Origin: Actinacidiphila glaucinigra
Lineage (GTDB): Bacteria; Actinomycetota; Actinomycetes; Streptomycetales; Streptomycetaceae
DNA: 64,000 nucleotides
Reading direction: 5' to 3'
Assembly (NCBI RefSeq): GCF_900188405.1
Contig: NZ_FZOF01000002.1
Span: 496,001-560,000, forward strand
Shown here: one piece after another, positions 34,329 to 42,668 of the stretch
Numbering within the stretch: the first letter of the stretch is position 1
Layout: each line of letters starts with the position of its first letter
Notes under the pieces: model-generated
Seen by the model: only the letters and a program-made list of their open reading frames with translations
What the model was told of the DNA's origin: nothing
The model's database searches: none
Position numbers and translations under genes: made by a program

Positions 34329-35729
34329 TCACCCCGGACCCCGGCCGCCGAGCGCACGCCCCAGACGGCCGCCCAGGCGCTCGGCCGACGCGTCGGCCGA
34401 CCGGTGCGCCGCGAGCATTCCGTGCACTTCACGCTGCAGGACCCGGGTGAACGTGACGTAGTGCGCGGTCGCCGGACGGGCCCTGGCGGCCTGCAGCGCG
34501 CACCGCAGCAGGGTCGTGTAACCGGGGGTCGCGGCGGACGGCGAGGGCGAGGGCTCCGAGCCGCGGCCCGCGGGGCGGTCGTAGAACCAGGCACGGGGGT
34601 CGTGAGGATCGTCACAGTTGACATCCCCGGCCCCGTATGCAGAGCGCCGCGCGGGGGCGAAACCCGCGCTGAGCAGGGCATGTTGGGCGTCGCGTCCGGT
34701 CAGGAAGCGAATCAGGTCCGCGGCGTCGCCGGGGCGGTCGCTGGTGGCCGCCACCCCCAGGCTCTGCCCGCCCAGGGCGGCGACGCCGGGGAGCCGGGCC
34801 ACGCCGAAGCGGACGCCGGGGGCGAGGGTGGCGTCGAGCCGGTTGTAGGCGTACGGCCAGTTGCGCATCAGCACGCTCTGCCCCTCGGTGAACTGGGCGA
34901 GGGTGACCGACTCGTCCGCCTCCAGGGACTCCGGGTTGAGGTTGTTGGCGGCGCCCAGCCGTCCGAGCTCGTCCAGGCCCTCGCGCAGCCCGTCCTCGGT
35001 GCCGATGTAGCGGCCGTCGCCGTCGACGAGTTCGACGCCCGCGGTCCAGAAGGTCTCCAGGGTGTTGACGGTCAGGCCCTCGTACGCGCGCAGTTGGGTG
35101 GTGTAGGCGGCGTGGCCGAGCGGGCGGACGTCGGCGAGCAGGTCGCCGATCTTGGCGTAGCCGCGCAGGTCCGCGGGGCGGCGGCCGGCCTTGGCGAGGT
35201 CGTCTGTGCGGTAGTACAGCAGGCCGACGTCGGTGTTGAAGGGCACCGCGTACGTGCGGCCCTTCCAGCGCCCGGCGTCCGCGGCCTGGCGCAGGAAGTC
35301 CCCGTCGACGAGGGCGGGGTCGAGCGGACGCAGCAGCCCGCTGTCGGCGAACTCGGCGATCCAGCTGATGTCGAGGTTGACCACGTCGTACGCGGCGGTG
35401 CCCGACTGGAAGGCGCCGATCAGCTCGCTGCGCTGCTCGTCGGAGGCGGAGGGGAGCTCGACGAGCCGGGCGGGCCGGTCCGGGTTGCGCCGGTTCCACT
35501 GGTCGATCAGGGCGCGGCGGACCCCGGGTTGCCCGCCGGCGGTGAGGTCGGCGTCGCTGGCGACGATCAGCGGCCGGGAGCGGTCGGGTTCGGGGGCCGG
35601 GGCGGTGGCGGGGCCGCCGCAGGCCGCGGTGGCCAGCAGGAGCAGCACACCGAGGGCGCGGCGCCGGCGGCGGGCGGGGCGCGGGGGCCGGAGGGCGCCG
35701 CCCGCGCCTGCGGGGCCCATGGCTGTCAT
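34329..35729 (-). CDS. Solute-binding lipoprotein (ABC-type, sugar-binding-like), third gene of the caspase cassette
   Basis: 466 residues from ATG 35729, which overlaps the upstream stop as ATGA, so the two genes are translationally coupled. A basic N-terminus and lipobox (LLLLATAACGG, lipidated Cys about 36) are followed by a family-1-type extracellular solute-binding fold (PLIVASDADLTAGGQPGVR, YDVVNLDISWIAEFADSGLL, VPFNTDVGLLYYRTDDL, FTEGQSVLMRNWPYAYN). No permease or ATPase gene is nearby, so it is not part of a normal transporter. In this context it may present or sense a ligand for the caspase fusion protein encoded upstream. Confidence 0.8.
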   Translation of the reverse strand: MTAMGPAGAGGALRPPRPARRRRRALGVLLLLATAACGGPATAPAPEPDRSRPLIVASDADLTAGGQPGVRRALIDQWNRRNPDRPARLVELPSASDEQRSELIGAFQSGTAAYDVVNLDISWIAEFADSGLLRPLDPALVDGDFLRQAADAGRWKGRTYAVPFNTDVGLLYYRTDDLAKAGRRPADLRGYAKIGDLLADVRPLGHAAYTTQLRAYEGLTVNTLETFWTAGVELVDGDGRYIGTEDGLREGLDELGRLGAANNLNPESLEADESVTLAQFTEGQSVLMRNWPYAYNRLDATLAPGVRFGVARLPGVAALGGQSLGVAATSDRPGDAADLIRFLTGRDAQHALLSAGFAPARRSAYGAGDVNCDDPHDPRAWFYDRPAGRGSEPSPSPSAATPGYTTLLRCALQAARARPATAHYVTFTRVLQREVHGMLAAHRSADASAERLGGRLGRALGGRGPG

Positions 35730-38203
35730 GACCCTCCCGAGGTGAGGCGGGTGATGGTCTCCGCGACCCGGTTCGGCAGGTCCTGCGTGGCCGCGAGGCA
35801 GGCGCCGCCGCCCTCGGTCACCGCCTTGTTGAAGCGCAGCGAGCAGCCGTAGCTCTCCAGGGACACCACCAGCACGGGGACGTCCACGTCCGGCGGATCC
35901 TCGCGGGCGCTGTCCTCGTCGTCGGTGATGAGGACGATCAGGGCGCCGGGGGAATCGGCGAGGGTGCGGGACCACCGGCGCAGGGCGGCGGCCACGGGGG
36001 CGTCCCGCTCGACCGGCGCCAGGGCGCGGATCGCGGCGTCCCGCGCGGCCGCGTCGTTCGACCCGATCGGCAGGAGGGTGCGGCCGGGCACCGCGGCGAT
36101 GCCGTACCGGTAGCCGGAGGCGCGCGCCAGGACGGAGCGCACCGCGGGGACGTTGGCGCCGGAGTAGGAGGAGCTGGAGACGTCGACGGCGAAGAGGACG
36201 TCGCGCCGGGTGCCGGCGGCCCCGCCGTGGTCCCGCAGCGCGGCCTCTATGTCCGCGCGGGTGGCCGGTTCGCCGCCCGCCGGGGGGTCGGCGACGAAGA
36301 CGGCGCTGTCCAGCGGGGTGTCGCCGGCCGCGTCCGTCCCGCTGACGTCCGTGCGGAAGCCCTGCGCGGCCAGCGCCCGCTGCCCCGGGCCGGAACCGAG
36401 CCATCCGGCGAGCCGGCGCACCGCCTCAGCCCGGTCGGCGCGGTCGGCCCGGCCGGTCTCCCAGGTCACCGGTACGAGGGTGAGGTCGAGGGGCGGCACG
36501 TCGGCCGGGTAGTAGGCCGTGTACGGGTCGGACTGGTTGCCCAGGCAGGGAGGACGGGACTCCAGGGCGGGGGTGACGAGGCCGGCCAGGGTGGACTCGG
36601 CGGTGAGCAGGGCCTGTTGGGTGCCGCGCCGTTCGACCAGCCAGGTGCGGGCGGAGCAGGCCAGGGCCCGGTCGTCCGCCGGGGGCACGGCGTCGGTGGT
36701 GACCCGGGTGCCGGGCCTCAGGTGCAGCAACTGGTCCAGGGCGGCGTCCGAGGAGTGCGGTTCCGCGCTGCGGACGACCACGTCCTGCGCGTGGGCGGCG
36801 TCGACCAGTTGCTGCGCGGTGCTGCCGGTACGCCCGACGCCCTCCAGCGAGGTGGTCGCGGCGACGACGGCCGGGGAGTGCGCGAGGGTGGCCGGCCGGC
36901 CGAGGGCGACGACGCTCTCCGGGCGCCGGGTCTCGGCCACGACCTGGGTGAGGGCGGTGCCGGCCGCCGGTATCCACACGTCCGGGTGCGGCCCCACGTC
37001 CCGCAGCGGCAGCGCGCAGTCCGCGCCGTCCTCGCAGGCGCGTTCCGGTTCGGCCCAGGCGGCGGAGGCGCGGAAGGCGGCGATGGTGCGGTCGGACGGT
37101 GCCGCGTAGACGGTGGTGTTGATCTGGCCGCAGCCCTCGGGCCGGCCGCCGAGCGAGGCGGTGGTGCCGGGGGCCTCACTGTCCTGGAAGGCGTCCAGCA
37201 CGGAGGTGAGCGCGGCGCGCGTCTCCGGTGAGGTGAGCACCCGCAGTTCGAGCGGGGCGGGGCACAGCGGCGCGGGGCGGTGCGCCCACGTCCAGCCGGT
37301 GACGCCGCCCGCGAGCAGTGCCAGGGCGGTGCCGACGCCGACGGCCCGGTGCCAGAGCGGCTGGTGGGGGCCCGCCGTCCACGTCCAGGTGAAACCGGCG
37401 TACTGGGCGAGCCGGCGCAGCGGCGCCAGCCCGCGGGCCCCGCGGGCGGGGCGCGGGGCGAGCCGGGCCTGGGACAGGACGGTGTCGCCGGCGCTGTTGC
37501 TGGAGCGCTCGGTCGGGAACCAGGGGTCGTAGTCCACGCGCTCGTCGAGCGTGGCGGCGTACTCGCCGGCCAGTTCGTGCAGCCGGACCCCGAGCCGCTG
37601 CACGGTGACCGGGTCGTACGGGTCGGTGCCCTCGCTCAGCACCCGGACCAGGGCGCCGGTGAAGGGCGTCGGGTCGATGCCGTCGCCCTTGTGGATGCGC
37701 GAGCCGACCGCCGAGGAGGTGATCAGGGAGAACGGCCGCTCGGGCAGCGGCACCAGGCCGGCGTTGCCGGAGTAGCAGCAGTCCAGGACGAGGACGACGC
37801 GCTCGGCGCGCGAGGAGGCGAGCAGTTTCAGCAGGTCGCGGTACGGGATGCCGTCCAGGCGGGCGCCGTCCTTGGTGGACTCCCGGGTCATCAGGTAGAG
37901 CTCGGGCTCACCGGTGCCCAGGTCGACGTAGCCGTGCCCGGTGAAGTGGACCAGCAGCAGGTCCTGGGCCTGGGCGGCGGCGGTGCCGATCAGCCGCAGC
38001 GCGCGGTCGCGGGTGCGCGGCTCGGTGAGGGTCTCCACGGTGCGCGGGATGAACCGGCCGAGGTTGCCGGCGACGAGTGCGGCGCGCAGCCGCGCCACGT
38101 TGGCCCGGGCGGAGGGGATGTTGGAGAAGTCGCGGGCGTGTTCGTACTGCGACACCCCGATCAGGACCGCCCGCGACCGGGACGCGAACGGTTCGTACGG
38201 CAT
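35726..38203 (-). CDS. Caspase-like protease fused to transmembrane helix, solute-binding-like domain and VWA domain
   Basis: 825 residues, ATG 38203. Residues 1-230 are a caspase (peptidase C14) domain: SRAVLIGVSQYEHARDFSNI, the catalytic His in LLLVHFTGHGYVD (His90) and Cys in VLVLDCCYSGNAG (Cys143). A single transmembrane helix follows at about 285-307 (AVGVGTALALLAGGVTGWTW). Outside comes an SBP-like region (about 315-640, LELRVLTSPETRAALTSVLD) and then a von Willebrand A domain from about 666 with a MIDAS DVSSSSYSG (674-682) and ITDDEDSA. This layout joins a cytoplasmic protease to an extracellular binding/adhesion module. It sits between the EACC1-like gene (37-base gap) and the coupled solute-binding lipoprotein, which suggests a surface-triggered death or conflict device. 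The domain calls are strong; the function is inferred. Confidence 0.85.
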   Translation of the reverse strand: MPYEPFASRSRAVLIGVSQYEHARDFSNIPSARANVARLRAALVAGNLGRFIPRTVETLTEPRTRDRALRLIGTAAAQAQDLLLVHFTGHGYVDLGTGEPELYLMTRESTKDGARLDGIPYRDLLKLLASSRAERVVLVLDCCYSGNAGLVPLPERPFSLITSSAVGSRIHKGDGIDPTPFTGALVRVLSEGTDPYDPVTVQRLGVRLHELAGEYAATLDERVDYDPWFPTERSSNSAGDTVLSQARLAPRPARGARGLAPLRRLAQYAGFTWTWTAGPHQPLWHRAVGVGTALALLAGGVTGWTWAHRPAPLCPAPLELRVLTSPETRAALTSVLDAFQDSEAPGTTASLGGRPEGCGQINTTVYAAPSDRTIAAFRASAAWAEPERACEDGADCALPLRDVGPHPDVWIPAAGTALTQVVAETRRPESVVALGRPATLAHSPAVVAATTSLEGVGRTGSTAQQLVDAAHAQDVVVRSAEPHSSDAALDQLLHLRPGTRVTTDAVPPADDRALACSARTWLVERRGTQQALLTAESTLAGLVTPALESRPPCLGNQSDPYTAYYPADVPPLDLTLVPVTWETGRADRADRAEAVRRLAGWLGSGPGQRALAAQGFRTDVSGTDAAGDTPLDSAVFVADPPAGGEPATRADIEAALRDHGGAAGTRRDVLFAVDVSSSSYSGANVPAVRSVLARASGYRYGIAAVPGRTLLPIGSNDAAARDAAIRALAPVERDAPVAAALRRWSRTLADSPGALIVLITDDEDSAREDPPDVDVPVLVVSLESYGCSLRFNKAVTEGGGACLAATQDLPNRVAETITRLTSGGS

Positions 38204-38240
38204 GCCCGCCGGACCTCCCCAGGGCCGTCTTCCTCCGGAT

Positions 38241-38609
38241 CTAGTTCTCCAGCGTCTGGCGGATACGGGCCGCCATCGCCTCCAGCTCGCCTCGGGTCAG
38301 GGCGTCCCTGCCGGTGAGGACGCACTCCACGTCGCCGGCGCGGACGGTGACGCTGAGCGAGTCGCCGGGCTGGTTGCGCAGGTGGTTGCGCAGGGCTCGG
38401 AGCAGCGTGAGCGCGGTCGTCTGCAGGGTCTCCTGGAGGATCATCAGCAGCAGGTCGTAGGCGACGCCCATGCTCTCGCCGGCGGGCCGCTCCCTGCGGA
38501 CGACCAGCGGCGCCAGTTCCTCGTCGGCCCGCAGCCAGACCTCCAGTCTGCGCAGGTCCTCCGCCGAGTCCTTGCCGCCCTCCAGCTCGATGGTCACGTA
38601 TGTGTCCAT
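38241..38609 (-). CDS. EACC1-like effector-associated small protein
   Basis: 122 residues from ATG 38609 with a strong ribosome site (gggagg, 6-7 bases before); the ATG at 38651 is upstream of this site. The protein (DTYVTIELEGGKDSAEDLRR, LEVWLRADEELAPLVVRRER, AYDLLLMILQETLQTTALTL) matches the size and pattern of the effector-associated constant component EACC1, a small alpha/beta protein encoded first in actinobacterial conflict cassettes with caspases or other effectors. It is the promoter-proximal gene of the three-gene minus-strand cassette. Confidence 0.72.
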   Translation of the reverse strand: MDTYVTIELEGGKDSAEDLRRLEVWLRADEELAPLVVRRERPAGESMGVAYDLLLMILQETLQTTALTLLRALRNHLRNQPGDSLSVTVRAGDVECVLTGRDALTRGELEAMAARIRQTLEN

Positions 38610-38637
38610 GACGCCTCCCCTCATTCCCAGCCTACGC

Positions 38638-38650
38638 TGACGTACCGTCA
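38638..38650. promoter_or_regulatory. Symmetric element TGACG-N3-CGTCA in the divergent region of the caspase cassette
   Basis: The sequence tgacgtaccgtca is a perfect 5-base inverted repeat around a 3-base centre, 29 bases before the EACC1-like ATG. A tagGCT-like -10 for the minus strand lies immediately downstream of it. It could be an operator for the divergent XRE/MmyB regulator or part of the cassette promoter. The rest of 38651-39004 (about 350 bases) shows no coding signal. Confidence 0.35.
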
Positions 38651-38991
38651 TTCACACGCCTTGTGCGAGGAGTTGTGTGTACCGGGCAGGAAGTCGCGGC
38701 GTCCGGAGGGGGGCCGGGGCACCCCGTCCGGCGGCGGCCCGGTGCGCCCGATGCCCGAGTGCCCCCGGTAAAAGGGATCCGCCCGGTCCTGGAGTCTTGG
38801 CCAACGGCTGCACGCAGGAGACGGACGAGCTCACGGGGAGCCGCCGCGCGTGGAACCGCCGGCGCGGGCCGCCCGGACGCCTGGCCGCTTCCCGGAGCGG
38901 ATGGAAGGGCCGGACCGCCTCGCGGAGAGCCCTCCGTCCGGGTGGCAGCCGGCCCGTCCGGCCGTGCCGGGCCGCCTCATGATCGGCCGCC

Positions 38992-38997
38992 CATACT
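38992..38997 (+). promoter_or_regulatory. Candidate -10 element of a leaderless promoter for the XRE/MmyB regulator
   Basis: CATACT lies 7 bases before the ATG at 39005 and no ribosome-binding site is visible in between, a layout typical of leaderless transcripts in Streptomyces. Confidence 0.35.
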
Positions 38998-39004
38998 GGA
39001 ACAC

Positions 39005-39889
39005 ATGGAGCACAACGCCGAGCTCAGGGACTTCCTGCGGGCCCGCAGGAACCGGCTGAGCCCGCAGGACGCCGGCATCACCGTCAGCGGTGCGCCGCGC
39101 CGTGTGCCGGGGTTGCGGCGGGAGGAACTGGCGCGGCTGGCCGGGGTGAGCACCGATTACTACACCCGTTTGGAGCAGGGCAGGCACCTGAATGTCTCGG
39201 AGGCGGTGCTGGACGCCGTCGCCCGGGCCCTGCGGCTGGACGCGGCCGAGCGCGCCTGCCTCTTCGAGCTGGCGCGGCACCGTACGCCGCCCCGCCGCAG
39301 GCCGGTGCGGCCGCAGCGGGTGCGCCCGGAGGTCCACCGCGTGCTGGACCTGCTGGGCGACCTCACCCCGGTGTTCGTCATCGGCCGCCGCACCGACGTA
39401 CTGGCCGCCAACCGCATGGCCCGCACGCTGCTCACCGACTTCGACACGCTGCCCCACCGCGACCGCAACCTCGCCCGCTTCATGTTCCTCGACGACGCGG
39501 CCCGCGACCTCTACCGGGAATGGGACAAGCACGCCGCCGAGACGGTCGCCGCCCTGCGGCTGGACGCGGCCCGCCACCCCGACGACCCGGGACTGACCGA
39601 GCTGGTCGGCGAACTGACCATCAAGAGCGCCGAGTTCCGCGCCTGGTGGGCCGACCACAACGTGCGGCAGCGGTCGCACGGGGTGAAGCTCTACCACCAC
39701 CCCGTCGTCGGCGACCTGACGCTGTCGTACGAGCACGTGCTCTTCCCCGGCGACAGCGACCAGCTCGTGTGCATCCACACCGCCGAGCCCGGCTCCACCT
39801 CCGAGGCGGCGCTGCAGCTGCTGGCCGCGTGGACCGGCTCCGGCACACCCGCCAGCGGGTTCCCCGACCCGGAGCCCGACCCCCGGTGA
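39005..39889 (+). CDS. XRE-family regulator with MmyB-like ligand-binding domain
   Basis: 294 residues from ATG 39005. The helix-turn-helix is RREELARLAGVSTDYYTRLE (about 38-57) within the typical N-terminal LRDFLRARRNRLSPQDAGI...VPGLRREEL. The C-terminal ~180 residues are the MmyB-type domain (FVIGRRTDVLAANRMARTLL, VRQRSHGVKLYHHPVVGDLT, LSYEHVLFPGDSDQLVCIHT), thought to bind a small hydrophobic molecule. It is divergent from the caspase cassette and could regulate it or an unrelated target. The motif evidence is strong. Confidence 0.92.
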   Translation: MEHNAELRDFLRARRNRLSPQDAGITVSGAPRRVPGLRREELARLAGVSTDYYTRLEQGRHLNVSEAVLDAVARALRLDAAERACLFELARHRTPPRRRPVRPQRVRPEVHRVLDLLGDLTPVFVIGRRTDVLAANRMARTLLTDFDTLPHRDRNLARFMFLDDAARDLYREWDKHAAETVAALRLDAARHPDDPGLTELVGELTIKSAEFRAWWADHNVRQRSHGVKLYHHPVVGDLTLSYEHVLFPGDSDQLVCIHTAEPGSTSEAALQLLAAWTGSGTPASGFPDPEPDPR

Positions 39890-39894
39890 CACCG

Positions 39895-39931
39895 CGAGGG
39901 CGGCACCGGCGTCGCGCCGGTGCCGCCCTCG
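39895..39931. terminator. Bidirectional terminator between convergent genes
   Basis: A perfect 17-base stem (cgagggcggcaccggcg) with a 3-base loop (tcg) lies between the XRE/MmyB gene end (39889) and the secreted nuclease gene end (39943). Confidence 0.8.
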
Positions 39932-39942
39932 ACGGGGGTGCG

Positions 39943-42375
39943 TCAGCAGCCGTCCGGCTTGATGCGGACGATCTGCGGGTCGTGGTCGCTCGCCTGGTCG
40001 GCGAACTCCGCGTTGATGTGCACCACGTCGTAGTCGAAGCGGCGCAGCGCCGGGCTGAGCAGGATGTGGTCCAGCGACTGCGAGTTGCCCTCGTAGACGT
40101 AGGTGTAGCGCTCCGACTTCGGCAGCGTGGTCAGCAGGTCCTTCAGCACGCCGCCCGAGGTGAGCGTGGACACCGTGCCGGAGAACTCGTAGTCGTTGAG
40201 GTCGCCGAGGACCACGACGTTGGCGTCGCGGTCGGCCGCGAGCAGCGACTTCACAAAGGTGTTGACCTCGGTGGCCTGCAGCTTCCGCTGGGTCTCGGAG
40301 CTGCGCACCGGCTGCTGGTTGACGCTGTGCAGCGGCTGGTCGCCGCCCTTGGAGTTGAAGTGGTTGGCGATGACGAAGACCGGCTTGCCGTGGAAGCGGA
40401 ACTCGCCGACCAGCGGCTTGCGGCTGGCGTTCCACGCCTCGCTGCCCGGGTTGATCCGGCCCGGGGAGACCGACAGCTCGGCGCCCTTGCGGGTCTTGAC
40501 CGCCTTGACCGCGGTGGTGGCGTCGCCGCCGGCGCGGTCGGTGAACTGCACGCGGTGCGGGTTGAAGAGGAAGACCTGGCGGATGTTGCCGCCGGGCTCA
40601 CCGCCGTCGGTGCCGTCCGTGGGGTCGACGGAACGCCAGCTGTAGCGGGGGCCGCCGGCCGCGACGATCGCGTCGGTGAACTTCTGCAGGGTCTGGCCGG
40701 CGGCGACGGTGCCGTCGTCGGCGGCGCCGTTGTCGTCCTGGATCTCCTCCAGCGCCACGATGTCGGGCGAGGAGAGGTGGGTGACGACGCCGTCGGCGAG
40801 CCGCGCGAACTTGTCGGCGGGGTCGGTGGGGTCGAGGTTCTCCACGTTGTACGTGGCGACCGCGAGCTCACCGCCCTTCTGCTTGCGGGTCACCTCGCGC
40901 TCCAGGCCCTTGTCGACCAGCGTGCCCAGCTGCGTGGCCTGGAGGTTGTAGCCGCCGAAGCCGTCGTAGTCGATCGCGCCGGTGGTGGTGCCCGCCAGCC
41001 GGTCGCCGACGTCGGCGGCCGGGACGTCGGCGCCCGCGCCGATCGACATGACCTTGATGCGGCCGGTGTTGGGCTGGTCGTACGAGCCGTACACCGTGCC
41101 GCCGCGGCGGGTGGGGTTCTCGTCCGGCTTCACCGTCACCCAGACCTCGTGGTACTGGGTGGTGCCGCCGACGACGCGGGCGTCGGAGAACCGCGCCAGC
41201 TCGCCCTCGTGGGCCTCGTAGAAGTCCAGCGCGTAGCGGGCCGGGTCGAGCGGCAGGCCCTCGATACTGCCGCCGGCGGCGTCGGGCGCGTACGCGGCCG
41301 GGACGGTGGCCGCGTCCAGCGTGACGGGGGCCGGCAGGGCGTTGCCCGCCGAGAGCACGGCGGTGGTCGGGGCGGTGACCTCGGTGACCGACTGGCTGCC
41401 GGTGCCCGGGTAGTACTCGGAGACCTTGCCGGTCACCAGCACCTTGTCCCCGACGGCGACGGTGGGCGTGACGGAGCCGGTGTAGACGAACACACCCTCG
41501 CTGGTGCGGGCGTCGGCGTCGGCCTCCGGGTCCTGGATCCAGTAGCCCTTTGAGCCGGTGGTGCGGACGCCGGTGACGATGCCGGGGACCCGGGTGACGG
41601 TCTGGCCCTTGAGCGGGGAGACCCGGGTGGTGCCCTGGATGTCGTGGATCCGGGTGGTGCCGGGCTCGGTCGGCTCGGGGTCGGGCGTCGGGTCCGTGCC
41701 GCCGCCGCCCGGGGTCTGCCCGGCGGCGTTGACCGGGGTCGGCGCGCCGGCGGTGAGGTCGGCGGCGTTGTCGTCGGTGTCGGCAAGGGACGCGCCGCGG
41801 GCGACGGAGGCGGTGTTGCTCGCGCCGGTCGCGGGGCCGCTGCCCTCGCGCACGACCGCGGTGCCGAAGCCCACGAGGTCGACCACGCGCGGGTCGGCGG
41901 CGCAGTCGGCGGCGGTGATGCAGGTCAGCGGGGTGGTGCCGTTGACCAGGGCGATGGTGCCGCTGGTGCCGCTCATCGCGATCGAGCCGCTGGCGTCGGC
42001 GGCCGGCAGGGGGGTCGTGCCGCCGGTGCCGGCGGACTCCGACACGAGGTAGCGGCCGCCGGGGGCGATCGCCCCGGTCAGCGCGGTCGCCTGCCACTTG
42101 GAGGCGGCGGACGGCGAACCGGGCAGGTACTGCACGCTGTAGCCGGCCAGGTCGTACGCGGCCGAGCCGGCGTTGGCGAGCTCCACGAAGTCGTTGGTCA
42201 GCGTTGCGCCGGAGTTGCCACCGCCGCCGTACACCTCGGCGACGACCGCCTGGCTGGAGGGCGTCGCGTGGGCGGCGGGCAGCCCGGTCAGAACGACGGA
42301 CGCGGCGATTCCGGTCGATATGAGCGCGAGCGCCGCGGCGCGGTTGCGGTGTCGGCTCGGTCTGGCGATCGGCAC
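39943..42375 (-). CDS. Secreted extracellular nuclease (LTD plus ExeM/NucH-type endonuclease/exonuclease/phosphatase)
   Basis: 810 residues from GTG 42375 (ribosome site aggagaaa, 7-11 bases before). A signal peptide (RNRAAALALISTGIAASVVL, ending AHA-TPSS) is followed by a lamin-tail domain (VVAEVYGGGGNSGATLTNDF, about 43-165), a Pro/Thr linker, OB-fold-like regions (TRVPGIVTGVRTTGSKGYWI) and a C-terminal endonuclease/exonuclease/phosphatase domain. That domain carries ATYNVENLDPTDPADKF, ALEEIQDDNG, FVIANHFNSKGGDQ, VVLGDLNDYEF and DHILLSPALR..SDHDPQI. These are the metal-binding Asn, Glu, Asp, His residues of the fold. It is secreted and probably digests extracellular DNA. No neighbour partner is apparent; the promoter region 42376-42668 is shared with the divergent next gene. 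Confidence 0.88.
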   Translation of the reverse strand: MPIARPSRHRNRAAALALISTGIAASVVLTGLPAAHATPSSQAVVAEVYGGGGNSGATLTNDFVELANAGSAAYDLAGYSVQYLPGSPSAASKWQATALTGAIAPGGRYLVSESAGTGGTTPLPAADASGSIAMSGTSGTIALVNGTTPLTCITAADCAADPRVVDLVGFGTAVVREGSGPATGASNTASVARGASLADTDDNAADLTAGAPTPVNAAGQTPGGGGTDPTPDPEPTEPGTTRIHDIQGTTRVSPLKGQTVTRVPGIVTGVRTTGSKGYWIQDPEADADARTSEGVFVYTGSVTPTVAVGDKVLVTGKVSEYYPGTGSQSVTEVTAPTTAVLSAGNALPAPVTLDAATVPAAYAPDAAGGSIEGLPLDPARYALDFYEAHEGELARFSDARVVGGTTQYHEVWVTVKPDENPTRRGGTVYGSYDQPNTGRIKVMSIGAGADVPAADVGDRLAGTTTGAIDYDGFGGYNLQATQLGTLVDKGLEREVTRKQKGGELAVATYNVENLDPTDPADKFARLADGVVTHLSSPDIVALEEIQDDNGAADDGTVAAGQTLQKFTDAIVAAGGPRYSWRSVDPTDGTDGGEPGGNIRQVFLFNPHRVQFTDRAGGDATTAVKAVKTRKGAELSVSPGRINPGSEAWNASRKPLVGEFRFHGKPVFVIANHFNSKGGDQPLHSVNQQPVRSSETQRKLQATEVNTFVKSLLAADRDANVVVLGDLNDYEFSGTVSTLTSGGVLKDLLTTLPKSERYTYVYEGNSQSLDHILLSPALRRFDYDVVHINAEFADQASDHDPQIVRIKPDGC

Positions 42376-42668
42376 GAGGGTTTCTCCTATCGGGGTCCAA
42401 CAGCCCGTCGACGACGGGCAGCGCACGGCGGACCGGCTCAAGTTACGCGCGTAGAACCAGACATGACAAGGGCGCCGAGGTGAATTCTGCGAGTCCGCCC
42501 GGGCGCGCACCGCGGCACCGGGGCCACCGGCGAGCCCCCCGGCGCGCGGGCGCCACCGTTCGGGCGACCCCCCGATGGGTCACCCGGCGCGCCGGGACCG
42601 GCCGGGATTGCCACATTGATGACGTCCCGTCAGTACCGGTCGCCCACCTCACCCCCGCGGAGCTCGAC

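Noticed and set aside
34329..35729. A sugar ABC transporter operon
   Set aside because: No permease or ATPase genes occur; the gene is coupled to the caspase fusion.
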